Shown: piece by piece, positions 23,518-30,345 of the stretch
Layout: each line of letters opens with the position of its first letter
Position numbering within the stretch: the stretch's first letter is position 1
The notes under the pieces: model-generated
The model's input: the letters and a program-made list of their open reading frames with translations, nothing else
Database searches by the model: none
Told to the model about the DNA's origin: nothing
Translations under genes and position numbers: made by a program
NCBI GenBank assembly: GCA_024276455.1
Contig: JAJRXE010000043.1
Coordinates: 1-30,345, forward strand
Length of the DNA stretch: 30,345 nt
Direction: 5' to 3'
Origin: Calditrichota bacterium
GTDB lineage: Bacteria; Calditrichota; Calditrichia; RBG-13-44-9

Positions 23518-24546
23518 ATGGATCCAACCAGAAAAATTTTGCAGGATGCTTTTGCTTTTCGAAGTTCGATCATGTTGCTCAGTGCTGTGGAGGCCGGTCT
23601 GTTTGACCTCTTTCGGGAGAAAAGTGTTCTAACGGCGCCACAAGTGTCGCACCTGAAGGGTTGGACTTTGCGAGGAAGCGAAATCTTTTTGAATGCATTG
23701 GCCGGTCTGGGGTATTTAAAGAAACACGACGAACAGTTTGAAATTGCTCCCGCTTTTCGGGAGGTTTTTGCTTCGGAGAATTACTCCTTGTTGCGGGAAT
23801 GGTTGATGCATCAGTGGCGTTTATTGCGCCGCTGGACTCAAATCCTGGAGGTGCTGGAAACGGGAAAGCCTGCGCGAGAACTCAATCGGGAACCCCGGGG
23901 CGCCAATCACCATAATTTTATTTTGTCGATGGCGCATCGCGAAAAGCGGGTGCTGCCGGATGTGTTGAACATGATTTCTCTGGAGGGGCGGCATCATCTG
24001 CTCGATCTGGGCGGCGGGCCCGGCATTTTTGCCATTGCCCTGGCGGAGAAATATCCGGACTTACGGGCCACCGTTTACGACGTTCCGGAAACAGAGCCAC
24101 TGGCTCGGCAGTTCTTTGAACAATCGCCGGCCAGAGAACGCCTGGACTTCAGAGGGGGAGACTTTTTGCACGAGGAATTGGGTGAAAATTACGATGTGGT
24201 GTTGCTGTCCAGCATTTTACATATTTACGGTCCGGAGGAGAATCGAACGCTATTGAAAAAGGTGTTCCGGGCTTTGCAGCCGGGCGGTAAAATCATCATT
24301 CGCGATTTTTTGCTTTTTCGGAATAAAACCAAGCCGCTTTTTGCCGCCCTTTTTGCGGTGAATATGTTGATTAACACTCAATCCGGTAACGCCTACAGCG
24401 CGGCGGAAATAAAATCCTGGTTAAAAGAAGCCGGATTTCGCCATTTCCGCACCGGACGTTTCTCGGACAAGTGGGGAATTATTGACGCCGTGAAGCCTGC
24501 CGAAACAATTCGCCGGGGGCCGCAGGATCAGCGCAGCTCAAAATAA
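23518..24546 (+). CDS. SAM-dependent O-methyltransferase, ASMT/CrtF-like (Methyltransf_2 type)
   Basis: The 342-residue protein has a helical N-terminal dimerisation domain (residues 5-95, with SAVEAGLFDLF and LNALAGLGYL). A Rossmann methyltransferase domain follows, with LLDLGGGPGIF (162-171), GGDFLHEELGENYDVVLLSSILHIY and RALQPGGKIIIRDF. This is the layout of O-methyltransferases acting on hydroxylated small molecules such as neurosporene (CrtF), acetylserotonin or polyketides. The substrate cannot be told from sequence. AAGG lies upstream of the ATG at 23518. Its 3' end overlaps the 3' end of the opposing MBL-fold gene by 19 bases. A role in quinone or pigment modification would be a guess. 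Confidence 0.87.
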   Translation: MDPTRKILQDAFAFRSSIMLLSAVEAGLFDLFREKSVLTAPQVSHLKGWTLRGSEIFLNALAGLGYLKKHDEQFEIAPAFREVFASENYSLLREWLMHQWRLLRRWTQILEVLETGKPARELNREPRGANHHNFILSMAHREKRVLPDVLNMISLEGRHHLLDLGGGPGIFAIALAEKYPDLRATVYDVPETEPLARQFFEQSPARERLDFRGGDFLHEELGENYDVVLLSSILHIYGPEENRTLLKKVFRALQPGGKIIIRDFLLFRNKTKPLFAALFAVNMLINTQSGNAYSAAEIKSWLKEAGFRHFRTGRFSDKWGIIDAVKPAETIRRGPQDQRSSK

Positions 24547-25364
24547 TCTCCCACATTAAAGAGCAGTACCCGTTCTTTGAACAAATTAAACATTAAATTT
24601 ACCGCCCGGAAACCGGTGCAATGAAGCGGAATTAGAATTTCCGGATCGAGTTCCCGCAAATGATAAACAATCTTCTCGATTTTTTCGTCCGGACAGCGAT
24701 GTAAATGCATCCCGCCAATCACTGCGTACACTTTGGTCTGATCCAGAACCCGCATGGCGTGCTTAATGGTGTTAATGGGGCCGGAGTGTCCGCACCCTAA
24801 CAAGATTACCAGTCCTTTAAAGGTGTTCAAAATCAGGGCCATGTCATCGTGCAGCTCGTCGTGGATGTAACTTTCCAGGATGCGTTCCTGGTAAGTGTCG
24901 TCGATGTATTCGTAGTCGGTCAAACGGGGAATTTCTCCCGAAATCCAGACGTCCGGCAAAATCTCCTTCGGATGGGTTTTCAGGTGAAACGTGACGCCCA
25001 GGTCTTCCAATTCGGATTTTTCCCAGGGAACCCCGATGTCCACCCGCTCATCGTTAATCATCCGATACTTTTTGTTGAACAGGTTCGGGTGGCAGTACAC
25101 TTCCAGCGGGGAATGCTCGCGGGCCAGGTAACGGAGTCCTCCGGTGTGGTCGTAGTGTCCGTGACTGAGAAAGATAAAATGAAGGGATTTCAGGTCGATT
25201 TTTAACTGCCGGGCGTTGTGTACCACCGCTTTCATCTGGCCGGAGTCGAATAAGACATTCCCGTGGGGCGTTTCAATAAACAGCGAGAGCCCTTGTTCGG
25301 CAATGAGTTTGGGATTGTTGACCCGGTTTTCCGAAAGAACGGTAATTTTAAAATGGGACAGCAT
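24528..25364 (-). CDS. Metallo-beta-lactamase-fold hydrolase (COG1237-like)
   Basis: The 278-residue protein has the metal-binding motif SHGHYDHTGG (residues 67-76, HxHxDH). Later ligands are in LLGCGHSGPINTI, GGMHLHRC and IPLHCTG. This layout resembles the group that includes the archaeal RFAP-synthase-like proteins (7,8-dihydropterin-6-methyl-4-(beta-D-ribofuranosyl)aminobenzene 5'-phosphate synthase), more than glyoxalase II or beta-lactamases. The reaction in this bacterium is unknown. The ATG at 25364 has GGGAGG with a five-base spacer; a TTG at 25376 is less likely. It is convergent with the O-methyltransferase gene, overlapping by 19 bases at the stop codons. Confidence 0.87.
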   Translation of the reverse strand: MLSHFKITVLSENRVNNPKLIAEQGLSLFIETPHGNVLFDSGQMKAVVHNARQLKIDLKSLHFIFLSHGHYDHTGGLRYLAREHSPLEVYCHPNLFNKKYRMINDERVDIGVPWEKSELEDLGVTFHLKTHPKEILPDVWISGEIPRLTDYEYIDDTYQERILESYIHDELHDDMALILNTFKGLVILLGCGHSGPINTIKHAMRVLDQTKVYAVIGGMHLHRCPDEKIEKIVYHLRELDPEILIPLHCTGFRAVNLMFNLFKERVLLFNVGDYFELR

Positions 25365-25501
25365 TACACCTCCCAATAATTAATCTCTACCTTATTATAC
25401 GAAGAAAGAGGGGAAAATTTCAAGGGAAGCATGGGAATTTGTAAAAAAATGAACATGGGAGGTGTTGCTTCAGGCGTCCGATTAAAAGGCAACGCGGGTG
25501 C

Positions 25502-26503
25502 TTATTCGGCCACCCGGAGGGCGATGTTCCCGTCGGAAGTAATGATGCGAATCCGCCCTTTCCCGGTACCGATTTTTCCCGCAACCCGGTGGCTACTTTG
25601 GTGGTGAACCTCCTCCAGCGGGGAAGAAATGTTGATGTGGCCGTCATCGGTGTAAATGGTAAATTGAGCGGATGTCCCGTCGGCTAATTCCAGATTGACA
25701 TCTCCATCGCTGGTTTGCAGGGTAATTTCCGGATCCGCAGGGCTGACCAGCTGTAATTCCATACTGCCGTCCGTTGTCTGCGCCTGCAGCCGCGAGGTGA
25801 GCAAATTGGTTCCCCGGATTTCGCCGTCAACTGTCCGCAGGGTGTAACTCCCGGAACAATTTCGGAGCTCAATGCTGCCGTCGCCCAGGCGTATTCGGCC
25901 TTCAGAAATTCGGCAGTCGTTGAGTCTCGCGTTCCCATCTTCGCCCTGAATCCTTAACGAACCTTCCGATTCTTCCAACCAGATATTTCCGTCTTCACTT
26001 AGCAACCGGATTTCAGGACTTCGAATGCGGTGGAGGCGGATTTCCCCATCTTCCATTGTACATTGGATGACGCCAGTCCAGTCTTTGATGGTGACCTCTC
26101 CATCCTCTCCTTCCAGGTCTAAGGTTAAGTTACGGGGCGCACGGATGACATACTCGTATTTGGAACGGCGAAAAGAATAGATCCTTAGCATGCCGGAGTA
26201 TTTTTCGCGTCCCATAATGTAAATACTGTTCCCGCTGGTCCGAAATTCCACCTCGAAGTCAAAATCGGTGCCTGGCAGGAGCATGTTAACCTCGGCAAGG
26301 TATTCAACTTTTACGTCCACCACCTGTTTCTCCCAGGGAATGATCTGTACATTTGCATCCCCGTAAAACAGATGGATTTCCGTGTCGTTGTTTGCTGCAA
26401 ACTGGCGGTGAAATTCTTTGTCAATGTTTTTTGGCGTGGCTTGTTGTACCAGGGTAACGCTTAAAACAAGCCCGACCAGCAAGAGAGAAAATTTTTCGCT
26501 CAT
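25502..26503 (-). CDS. DUF4097-type exported beta-repeat protein
   Basis: The 333-residue protein has a signal peptide (LLLVGLVLSVTLVQQATP). After a head domain (WEKQVVDVKVEYLAEV...) comes a parallel-beta repeat region with a DG turn about every 18-24 residues: EDGEV, EDGEI, EDGNI, EDGNA, GDGSI, VDGEI, TDGSM, SDGDV, DDGHI, SDGNI. This is the DUF4097/DUF4098 adhesin-like pattern, a right-handed beta-helix type of fold with unknown function, often found in envelope-stress or membrane-associated operons. It has no cysteine for lipidation at the N-terminus. The ATG at 26503 is preceded by a GGAAAACCTCCGATG context with weak GAGG-like purines. It follows a small membrane protein gene by 99 bases, with a strong stem-loop between them. 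Confidence 0.82.
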   Translation of the reverse strand: MSEKFSLLLVGLVLSVTLVQQATPKNIDKEFHRQFAANNDTEIHLFYGDANVQIIPWEKQVVDVKVEYLAEVNMLLPGTDFDFEVEFRTSGNSIYIMGREKYSGMLRIYSFRRSKYEYVIRAPRNLTLDLEGEDGEVTIKDWTGVIQCTMEDGEIRLHRIRSPEIRLLSEDGNIWLEESEGSLRIQGEDGNARLNDCRISEGRIRLGDGSIELRNCSGSYTLRTVDGEIRGTNLLTSRLQAQTTDGSMELQLVSPADPEITLQTSDGDVNLELADGTSAQFTIYTDDGHINISSPLEEVHHQSSHRVAGKIGTGKGRIRIITSDGNIALRVAE

Positions 26504-26543
26504 CGGAGGTTTTCCTCATTTTAAAATGACGGCGTATTTGAGT

Positions 26544-26577
26544 AAACCGACTTCCCCAAATTTTGCGAAGTCGGTTT
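26544..26577 (-). promoter_or_regulatory. Perfect 11-bp stem-loop between the small membrane protein gene and the DUF4097 gene
   Basis: AAACCGACTTC (26544-26554) pairs exactly with GAAGTCGGTTT (26567-26577) across a 12-base loop. On the coding (minus) strand no T-run follows, so it is more likely an attenuating or mRNA-stabilising element than a full terminator; on the plus strand GTTTGTTTATT follows. Confidence 0.6.
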
Positions 26578-26602
26578 GTTTATTGGAACGGAGGGTTCCG
26601 CC

Positions 26603-26767
26603 TCATTTAAACATCGAAGATAGGTATTGTGTGAGCACCGGTTGGGCATGTCGCCGGTAAAAACGGTAACCGCGTCGCACCCAATCGAACAGAACATCCA
26701 GCGTCATGTAAAGAAACGGTACAGCAATCATCAGGTAAAAAAACATTTCCAGTACATCCCGCAGCAT
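26603..26767 (-). CDS. Small single-span membrane protein (54 residues)
   Basis: I do not recognise a family. From the ATG at 26767 the protein is 54 residues: a short acidic N-terminus (MLRDVLEM), one hydrophobic segment (FFYLMIAVPFLYMTLDVLF) and a basic, aromatic tail (WVRRGYRFYRRHAQP). By the positive-inside rule the tail should be cytoplasmic. GGAG lies eight bases before this ATG, which supports it over the longer frame starting at 26797. It is upstream of, and codirectional with, the DUF4097 gene. DUF4097 genes often lie next to small membrane proteins or PspC-like partners, so a functional link is plausible but unproven. Confidence 0.6.
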   Translation of the reverse strand: MLRDVLEMFFYLMIAVPFLYMTLDVLFDWVRRGYRFYRRHAQPVLTQYLSSMFK

Positions 26768-27012
26768 TATTTTTCTCCATCTCTCTTGTTTTGGCAATTA
26801 ATTACGGGAGGGGGGAATAAAAAGTTGCGCTTAAAAACGGGCTTACCGATGGATTGCAAGATTTTTTGATTTGAAAATCGGGTTGAAAACCAAAAGACGG
26901 TTAAAATTGAGTTTTCAGGAAACTCTGCCAAATTACAAAAAGTACAAAATCTATTGAATCGTAACGGCGTAAGTTTTATTATTAAAAGGTGATTAAAAAA
27001 GAGGGGCGAGAC

Positions 27013-28722
27013 ATGAAAGCGAAAGTCGGGAACCTGCGTTGGTTCATTGTTTTGTTGATTAGTGTTCTTTTGGTGCTCTGGGGTTGTGATAGTAAGGAGA
27101 ATAATGAAATGACAAACGAATTTCGGCAGTTTTTAAAGGAATACGAAGCGAAGGTTATTCCGCTTGCCAAGGCGTACAATCTGGCTTATTTCAACGCCAC
27201 CATTAGCGGAAAAGCGAAGGACTACCAGAAATCCGCCGATCTGGAAATTCAGTTAACAAAAATTTACACCAACCGGGACGATTTTGCCAAATTGAAAAAG
27301 TGGAAAGCCTCGGGAGCGATTACCGATCCCCTCTTGAAACGCCAGCTCGATCTGCTCTACAATGCGTATCTGGAGCATCAGATTGACGAGAAAAAACTGG
27401 AAGCCATGATCAAGCTGCAGACGGAGATTGAGCGTAAGTTTTCCACTTTTCGTGCCGAGGTGAATGGGAAGAAATTAACTGACAACGAAATTGAGGAGAT
27501 CCTCAAAACTTCTACTGATTCCCGGGAACTAAAAGCGGCCTGGGAAGCCAGCAAGGAGGTTGGGGCGCTGGTGGCTCCCGAGGTGTTGCGCTTGGTGAAA
27601 ATGCGCAACGAGGCAGCCCGGGAATTGGGATTTAAAAACTTCCATGAAATGCGTCTGGTAGTAAACGAACAGGATCCGGAGAAGATTAAGTTGTTGTTTG
27701 ATGAACTGGATGACTTGACTCGCAGTGCGTTCGAGAAACTGAAAAGAGAGGAGATTGACCCGGCGCTAGCCAAACGGTACGGAATCAAACCCTCCCAATT
27801 AATGCCCTGGCACTACCAGAATCGTTTCTTCCAGGAGGCGCCCAAGATTTACAAAGTGGATCTGGACCAATATTACCAGAATCAGGATCTGGTGAAATTG
27901 ACCCGCGATTTTTACGATGGCATCGGTTTGCCGATTGACGATTTGATTAAACACAGCGATTTGTACGAAAAAGAGGGTAAGTACCAGCATGCTTATTGCA
28001 CCGACATCGACCGGGAAGGCGATGTGCGGGTGGTGGCCAATGTCAAGCCGAATATGTACTGGATGAACACCCTGCTGCATGAATTCGGTCATGCGGTGTA
28101 CGACAAATTCCATGATCCCAAACTGCCCTGGACGCTGCGCGAACCGGCCCACATCTTTACCACCGAGGCCATTGCCATGCTGTTTGGCCGTTTCGCCGCA
28201 AACCCGGCCTGGCTGAAGGATATGGGCTTGATCAATCCGGTGGAAGAAGAAAGGATTGCCCCGGATTGTTTCCGCATTCAGCGGCTGGAGCAGCTGGTGT
28301 TCAGTCGCTGGGCGCAGGTGATGTACCGTTTCGAGAAAAGCATGTACGAAAATCCGGATCAGGATTTGAACGCCCTCTGGTGGGAATTGAAGGAGAAGTA
28401 CCAGTTACTGAAGAAACCGGCAGGACGCAATGCCCCGGATTGGGCCTCTAAAATTCACATTGCCACCGTGCCAGCTTACTACCACAATTACCTGATGGGC
28501 GAGCTCCTGGCGTCTCAACTGTTCTACCATATTTCCAAAGATATTCTTCATGCACAGGATTTAAAAGAAGTGAGCTTTGTGAACCGACCGGAAGTGGGGA
28601 AATATCTGATTGAATACGTGTTTAAACCGGGTAAGCGCTATCCCTGGAATGAAATGATTCGCCGGGCAACCGGAGAATATTTAACTCCCTCCTATTTTGC
28701 CAAGCAGTTTGTGGGCGAATGA
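27013..28722 (+). CDS. ACE-like M2-family zinc peptidase, lipoprotein
   Basis: The product of 569 residues is a peptidyl-dipeptidase-like zinc peptidase. It starts with a lipoprotein signal (FIVLLISVLLVLWGC, Cys25) and is then helical throughout. The zinc motif is HEFGH (residues 356-360), with the third ligand Glu about 25 residues later in TTEAIAMLFG. LREPAHIFTTEA matches the layout of angiotensin-converting enzyme (HEMGH...REGANPGFHEA). The expected role is removal of dipeptides from peptides in the periplasm or at the cell surface. A GTG at 26989 gives eight more residues; I prefer ATG 27013 because GAGGGG lies at a good distance. It is divergent from the small membrane protein gene across an AT-rich gap. 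A perfect terminator follows. Confidence 0.9.
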   Translation: MKAKVGNLRWFIVLLISVLLVLWGCDSKENNEMTNEFRQFLKEYEAKVIPLAKAYNLAYFNATISGKAKDYQKSADLEIQLTKIYTNRDDFAKLKKWKASGAITDPLLKRQLDLLYNAYLEHQIDEKKLEAMIKLQTEIERKFSTFRAEVNGKKLTDNEIEEILKTSTDSRELKAAWEASKEVGALVAPEVLRLVKMRNEAARELGFKNFHEMRLVVNEQDPEKIKLLFDELDDLTRSAFEKLKREEIDPALAKRYGIKPSQLMPWHYQNRFFQEAPKIYKVDLDQYYQNQDLVKLTRDFYDGIGLPIDDLIKHSDLYEKEGKYQHAYCTDIDREGDVRVVANVKPNMYWMNTLLHEFGHAVYDKFHDPKLPWTLREPAHIFTTEAIAMLFGRFAANPAWLKDMGLINPVEEERIAPDCFRIQRLEQLVFSRWAQVMYRFEKSMYENPDQDLNALWWELKEKYQLLKKPAGRNAPDWASKIHIATVPAYYHNYLMGELLASQLFYHISKDILHAQDLKEVSFVNRPEVGKYLIEYVFKPGKRYPWNEMIRRATGEYLTPSYFAKQFVGE

Positions 28723-28731
28723 GATCATTAG

Positions 28732-28757
28732 CCGCGGGCGTTAAGCCCGCGGTTTTT
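28732..28757 (+). terminator. Rho-independent terminator of the M2 peptidase gene
   Basis: CCGCGGGC (28732-28739) and GCCCGCGG (28745-28752) form an 8-bp stem with a 5-base loop (GTTAA), directly followed by TTTTT. The T-run is on the plus strand; it ends at the htpG stop codon. Confidence 0.9.
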
Positions 28758-30345
28758 CTAATCTTTTGCCGTGGCCTCCTGCATCATTTCCACCAGAGTT
28801 TGTACGAAATCGGTGGGCGATTCCAGATTGCCCTCTAACAAGCGGGCGCCTTCGTACAGCAGCAGAATGGATTTCCGCAAGAGCGGATTCTTGTCATCGC
28901 CCAGATTTAACCGGGCCAGGTTTTTAATCAGCGGATGGGACGTATTCACCTCCAGAATACGTTTTTGCCCGGTGAAATTTTTGTTCAGCAGCTTCATCAT
29001 CTTTTCCGTCTGGGGATCCATGCCGTGTTTGCCTACCACCAGGGTAACCGGCGAATCGACCAGCCGTCTGGAAACCACCACGTCTTCCACCTTATCGCCC
29101 AGGGTTTCTTTAAACACCTTCAGCAAAGCGTCGGTTAGTTCCTGGCTGAGGGCTTCCTGCTCATCTTTCTTGTCCGACTTCAAATCCAGGTCCGCTTTCT
29201 CGATCGACACCAGTTTCTTGCCGTCGTATTCATGAATTGAGGGCAGAATCAACAAATCCACCGGATCGGTCATAAACAGCACCTCGATGTCGTTCTTGCG
29301 GAAGTACTCCAGATTGGGATTGCGTTCCAGCAGCTCGCGGTGTTCGCCGGTCAGGTAATAGATTTCTTTCTGGTTGGTTTTCATCCGCTCCACGTATTCC
29401 CGCAGTGAGGTTAGCTCGCCTTTTTCCAGCTTGGACGATTCGAAACGGGCCAGTTCGATTAAGCGCTCCCGGCGCTCGTAATCGTTGCTGATTCCCAGCT
29501 TGAAGATCGGTCCGAAGTTACGCCAGAATTTTTTGTACTTCTCCGGTTCGTTCTTTGCCCAGTCCTCCAGGAAGGAAAGAATTTTATTGGTCAGCACGTT
29601 GCGAATTTTAGCGATGGCGGGACTGGACTGCACAGTTTCGCGCGACACATTCAGCGGCAGGTCCTCGGTGTCCACCACCCCCTTCAGAAAACGCAGGTAT
29701 TCTGGCAGCAGGTCTTTGGCGCTGTCCTGAATGAGCACTTTGTTGGCGTACAACTGGACGGTTTTGTAATCGGGATCCTGGAAAAAGTTTACCGGCGCCG
29801 TCTCGGGAATGAAAATGAGGGCCTTAAAATTTACCGCCCCTTCGATGGAGAGGTGCAGGTGGCCCAGCGGGGGATCGAAATCGTTGGAGATGAATTTGTA
29901 AAATTCCACCAGCTCATCTTCTTTGATCTCATCCTTGGATTTTTGCCAGAGGGCGGTTAGCGTGTTCACCCGCTCTTTGCCCAGGTAAATGGGGAAATCC
30001 ACAAAATTAGAGTAACGTTTAATGACCTCCTTGACCTTGTATTCCTCGCTGAATTCTTTGGAGTCGTCGCGCAGTTTGAAATAGATTTTGGTGCCGCGCC
30101 GCGGACGGTCGATTTCCTCAATAACGAACGTGCCCTCGCCCCGGGAGACCCAGCGGTAGCCTTTGGAATCCGGGTCGGCATGGCGCGTCTCGATGGTGAC
30201 CTCGTCCGCCACCATGAAAACCGAGTAAAATCCTACCCCGAATTGCCCGATCAGATTGGCGTCAATCGGTTTGCCGGACTCCTTTAACTGCTGCAGCAGT
30301 TCCAGGGTGCCGGAACGGGCGACGGTTCCGATGTTGTTAATCAGG
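28758..30345 (-). CDS. htpG: Hsp90-family chaperone HtpG, N-terminus outside the window
   Basis: The frame runs off the right edge at 30345; about the first 95 residues are missing by comparison with E. coli HtpG. Visible parts are the end of the ATPase domain (LINNIGTVARSGT, then IGQFGVGFYSVFMVAD, the GxxGxG lid region), the middle domain (TLTALWQKSKDEI..., then PLNVSRETVQSSPAIAKIRN, with the catalytic-loop arginine), and the C-terminal dimerisation domain (RRLVDSPVTLVVGKHGMD...). HtpG is an ATP-driven cytoplasmic chaperone. A GTG-start version from 30215 is an artefact; the frame is open and conserved above it. The C-terminus lacks the eukaryotic MEEVD, as expected. The stop is directly against the terminator of the converging M2 peptidase gene. 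Confidence 0.96.
   Translation of the reverse strand, partial: LINNIGTVARSGTLELLQQLKESGKPIDANLIGQFGVGFYSVFMVADEVTIETRHADPDSKGYRWVSRGEGTFVIEEIDRPRRGTKIYFKLRDDSKEFSEEYKVKEVIKRYSNFVDFPIYLGKERVNTLTALWQKSKDEIKEDELVEFYKFISNDFDPPLGHLHLSIEGAVNFKALIFIPETAPVNFFQDPDYKTVQLYANKVLIQDSAKDLLPEYLRFLKGVVDTEDLPLNVSRETVQSSPAIAKIRNVLTNKILSFLEDWAKNEPEKYKKFWRNFGPIFKLGISNDYERRERLIELARFESSKLEKGELTSLREYVERMKTNQKEIYYLTGEHRELLERNPNLEYFRKNDIEVLFMTDPVDLLILPSIHEYDGKKLVSIEKADLDLKSDKKDEQEALSQELTDALLKVFKETLGDKVEDVVVSRRLVDSPVTLVVGKHGMDPQTEKMMKLLNKNFTGQKRILEVNTSHPLIKNLARLNLGDDKNPLLRKSILLLYEGARLLEGNLESPTDFVQTLVEMMQEATAKD

Noticed and set aside
23247..23606. 119-residue frame between the DUF3078 and methyltransferase genes
   Set aside because: It covers the terminator and runs into the methyltransferase gene in another frame; composition is not protein-like.

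Overview
The window looks like an ordinary chromosomal segment from a Gram-negative bacterium of the wider FCB group, in the direction of Calditrichota, Ignavibacteria or related uncultured lineages. The support is: two proteins with type IX secretion (T9SS) C-terminal sorting domains of the 'NPFN...SSGIY' type; a DUF3078 outer-membrane-type protein; several lipoproteins; a menaquinone operon; and one promoter-like site of the Bacteroidetes type (TTG-N20-TAnnTTTG). The exact phylum cannot be fixed from sequence reading alone. TGA is used as a normal stop (dinB, menA, the M2 peptidase), so the standard bacterial code applies.

Layout. Positions 1-2205 are AT-rich and hold two T9SS cargo genes. 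The first is broken twice: an in-frame TGA, and a frameshift in an (AT)7 tract that cuts off the end of the sorting domain. The second is intact. From 2246 to 6843, on the minus strand, lie a three-repeat VanZ-like membrane protein, a TPR lipoprotein and an exported protein of unknown function, followed by DNA polymerase IV (dinB). An NAD-dependent epimerase/reductase (7014-8030) stands alone. Positions 8521-13918 (minus) are a menaquinone cluster read menH-menB-menA-menC-menE, with no menF or menD. Nicotinate phosphoribosyltransferase (14491-15882, minus) is divergent from a PEBP-family lipoprotein (16103, plus). Next come two radical-SAM tRNA methylthiotransferases in tandem, mtaB and miaB. 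An ICMT-like membrane methyltransferase (minus) is divergent from a compact plus-strand run of mscS, a WHy/LEA14-type protein and a DUF3078 protein, followed by a SAM O-methyltransferase. That gene converges on a metallo-beta-lactamase-fold protein. A small single-span membrane protein and a DUF4097 protein (minus) are divergent from an ACE-like M2 peptidase lipoprotein. The window ends inside htpG (minus).

How the genes work together. The clearest pathway is menaquinone synthesis: SHCHC synthase, o-succinylbenzoate synthase, OSB-CoA ligase, DHNA-CoA synthase and DHNA prenyltransferase. The mscS/WHy/DUF3078 run could be an envelope or osmotic-stress unit. Most of the rest is housekeeping: tRNA modification, NAD salvage, translesion synthesis and protein folding.

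The larger intergenic gaps carry dispersed non-coding elements: a seven-unit tandem heptamer, three copies of a GGTCCACGAA-type element, and a run of small hairpins. I found no CRISPR array, tRNA, rRNA, transposase or prophage. I did not find a convincing new multi-gene system. The most unusual observations are the doubly broken T9SS gene with its dinucleotide tract, the nested start in the PEBP gene, the triple VanZ repeat, and the small membrane protein joined to DUF4097 by a strong hairpin.
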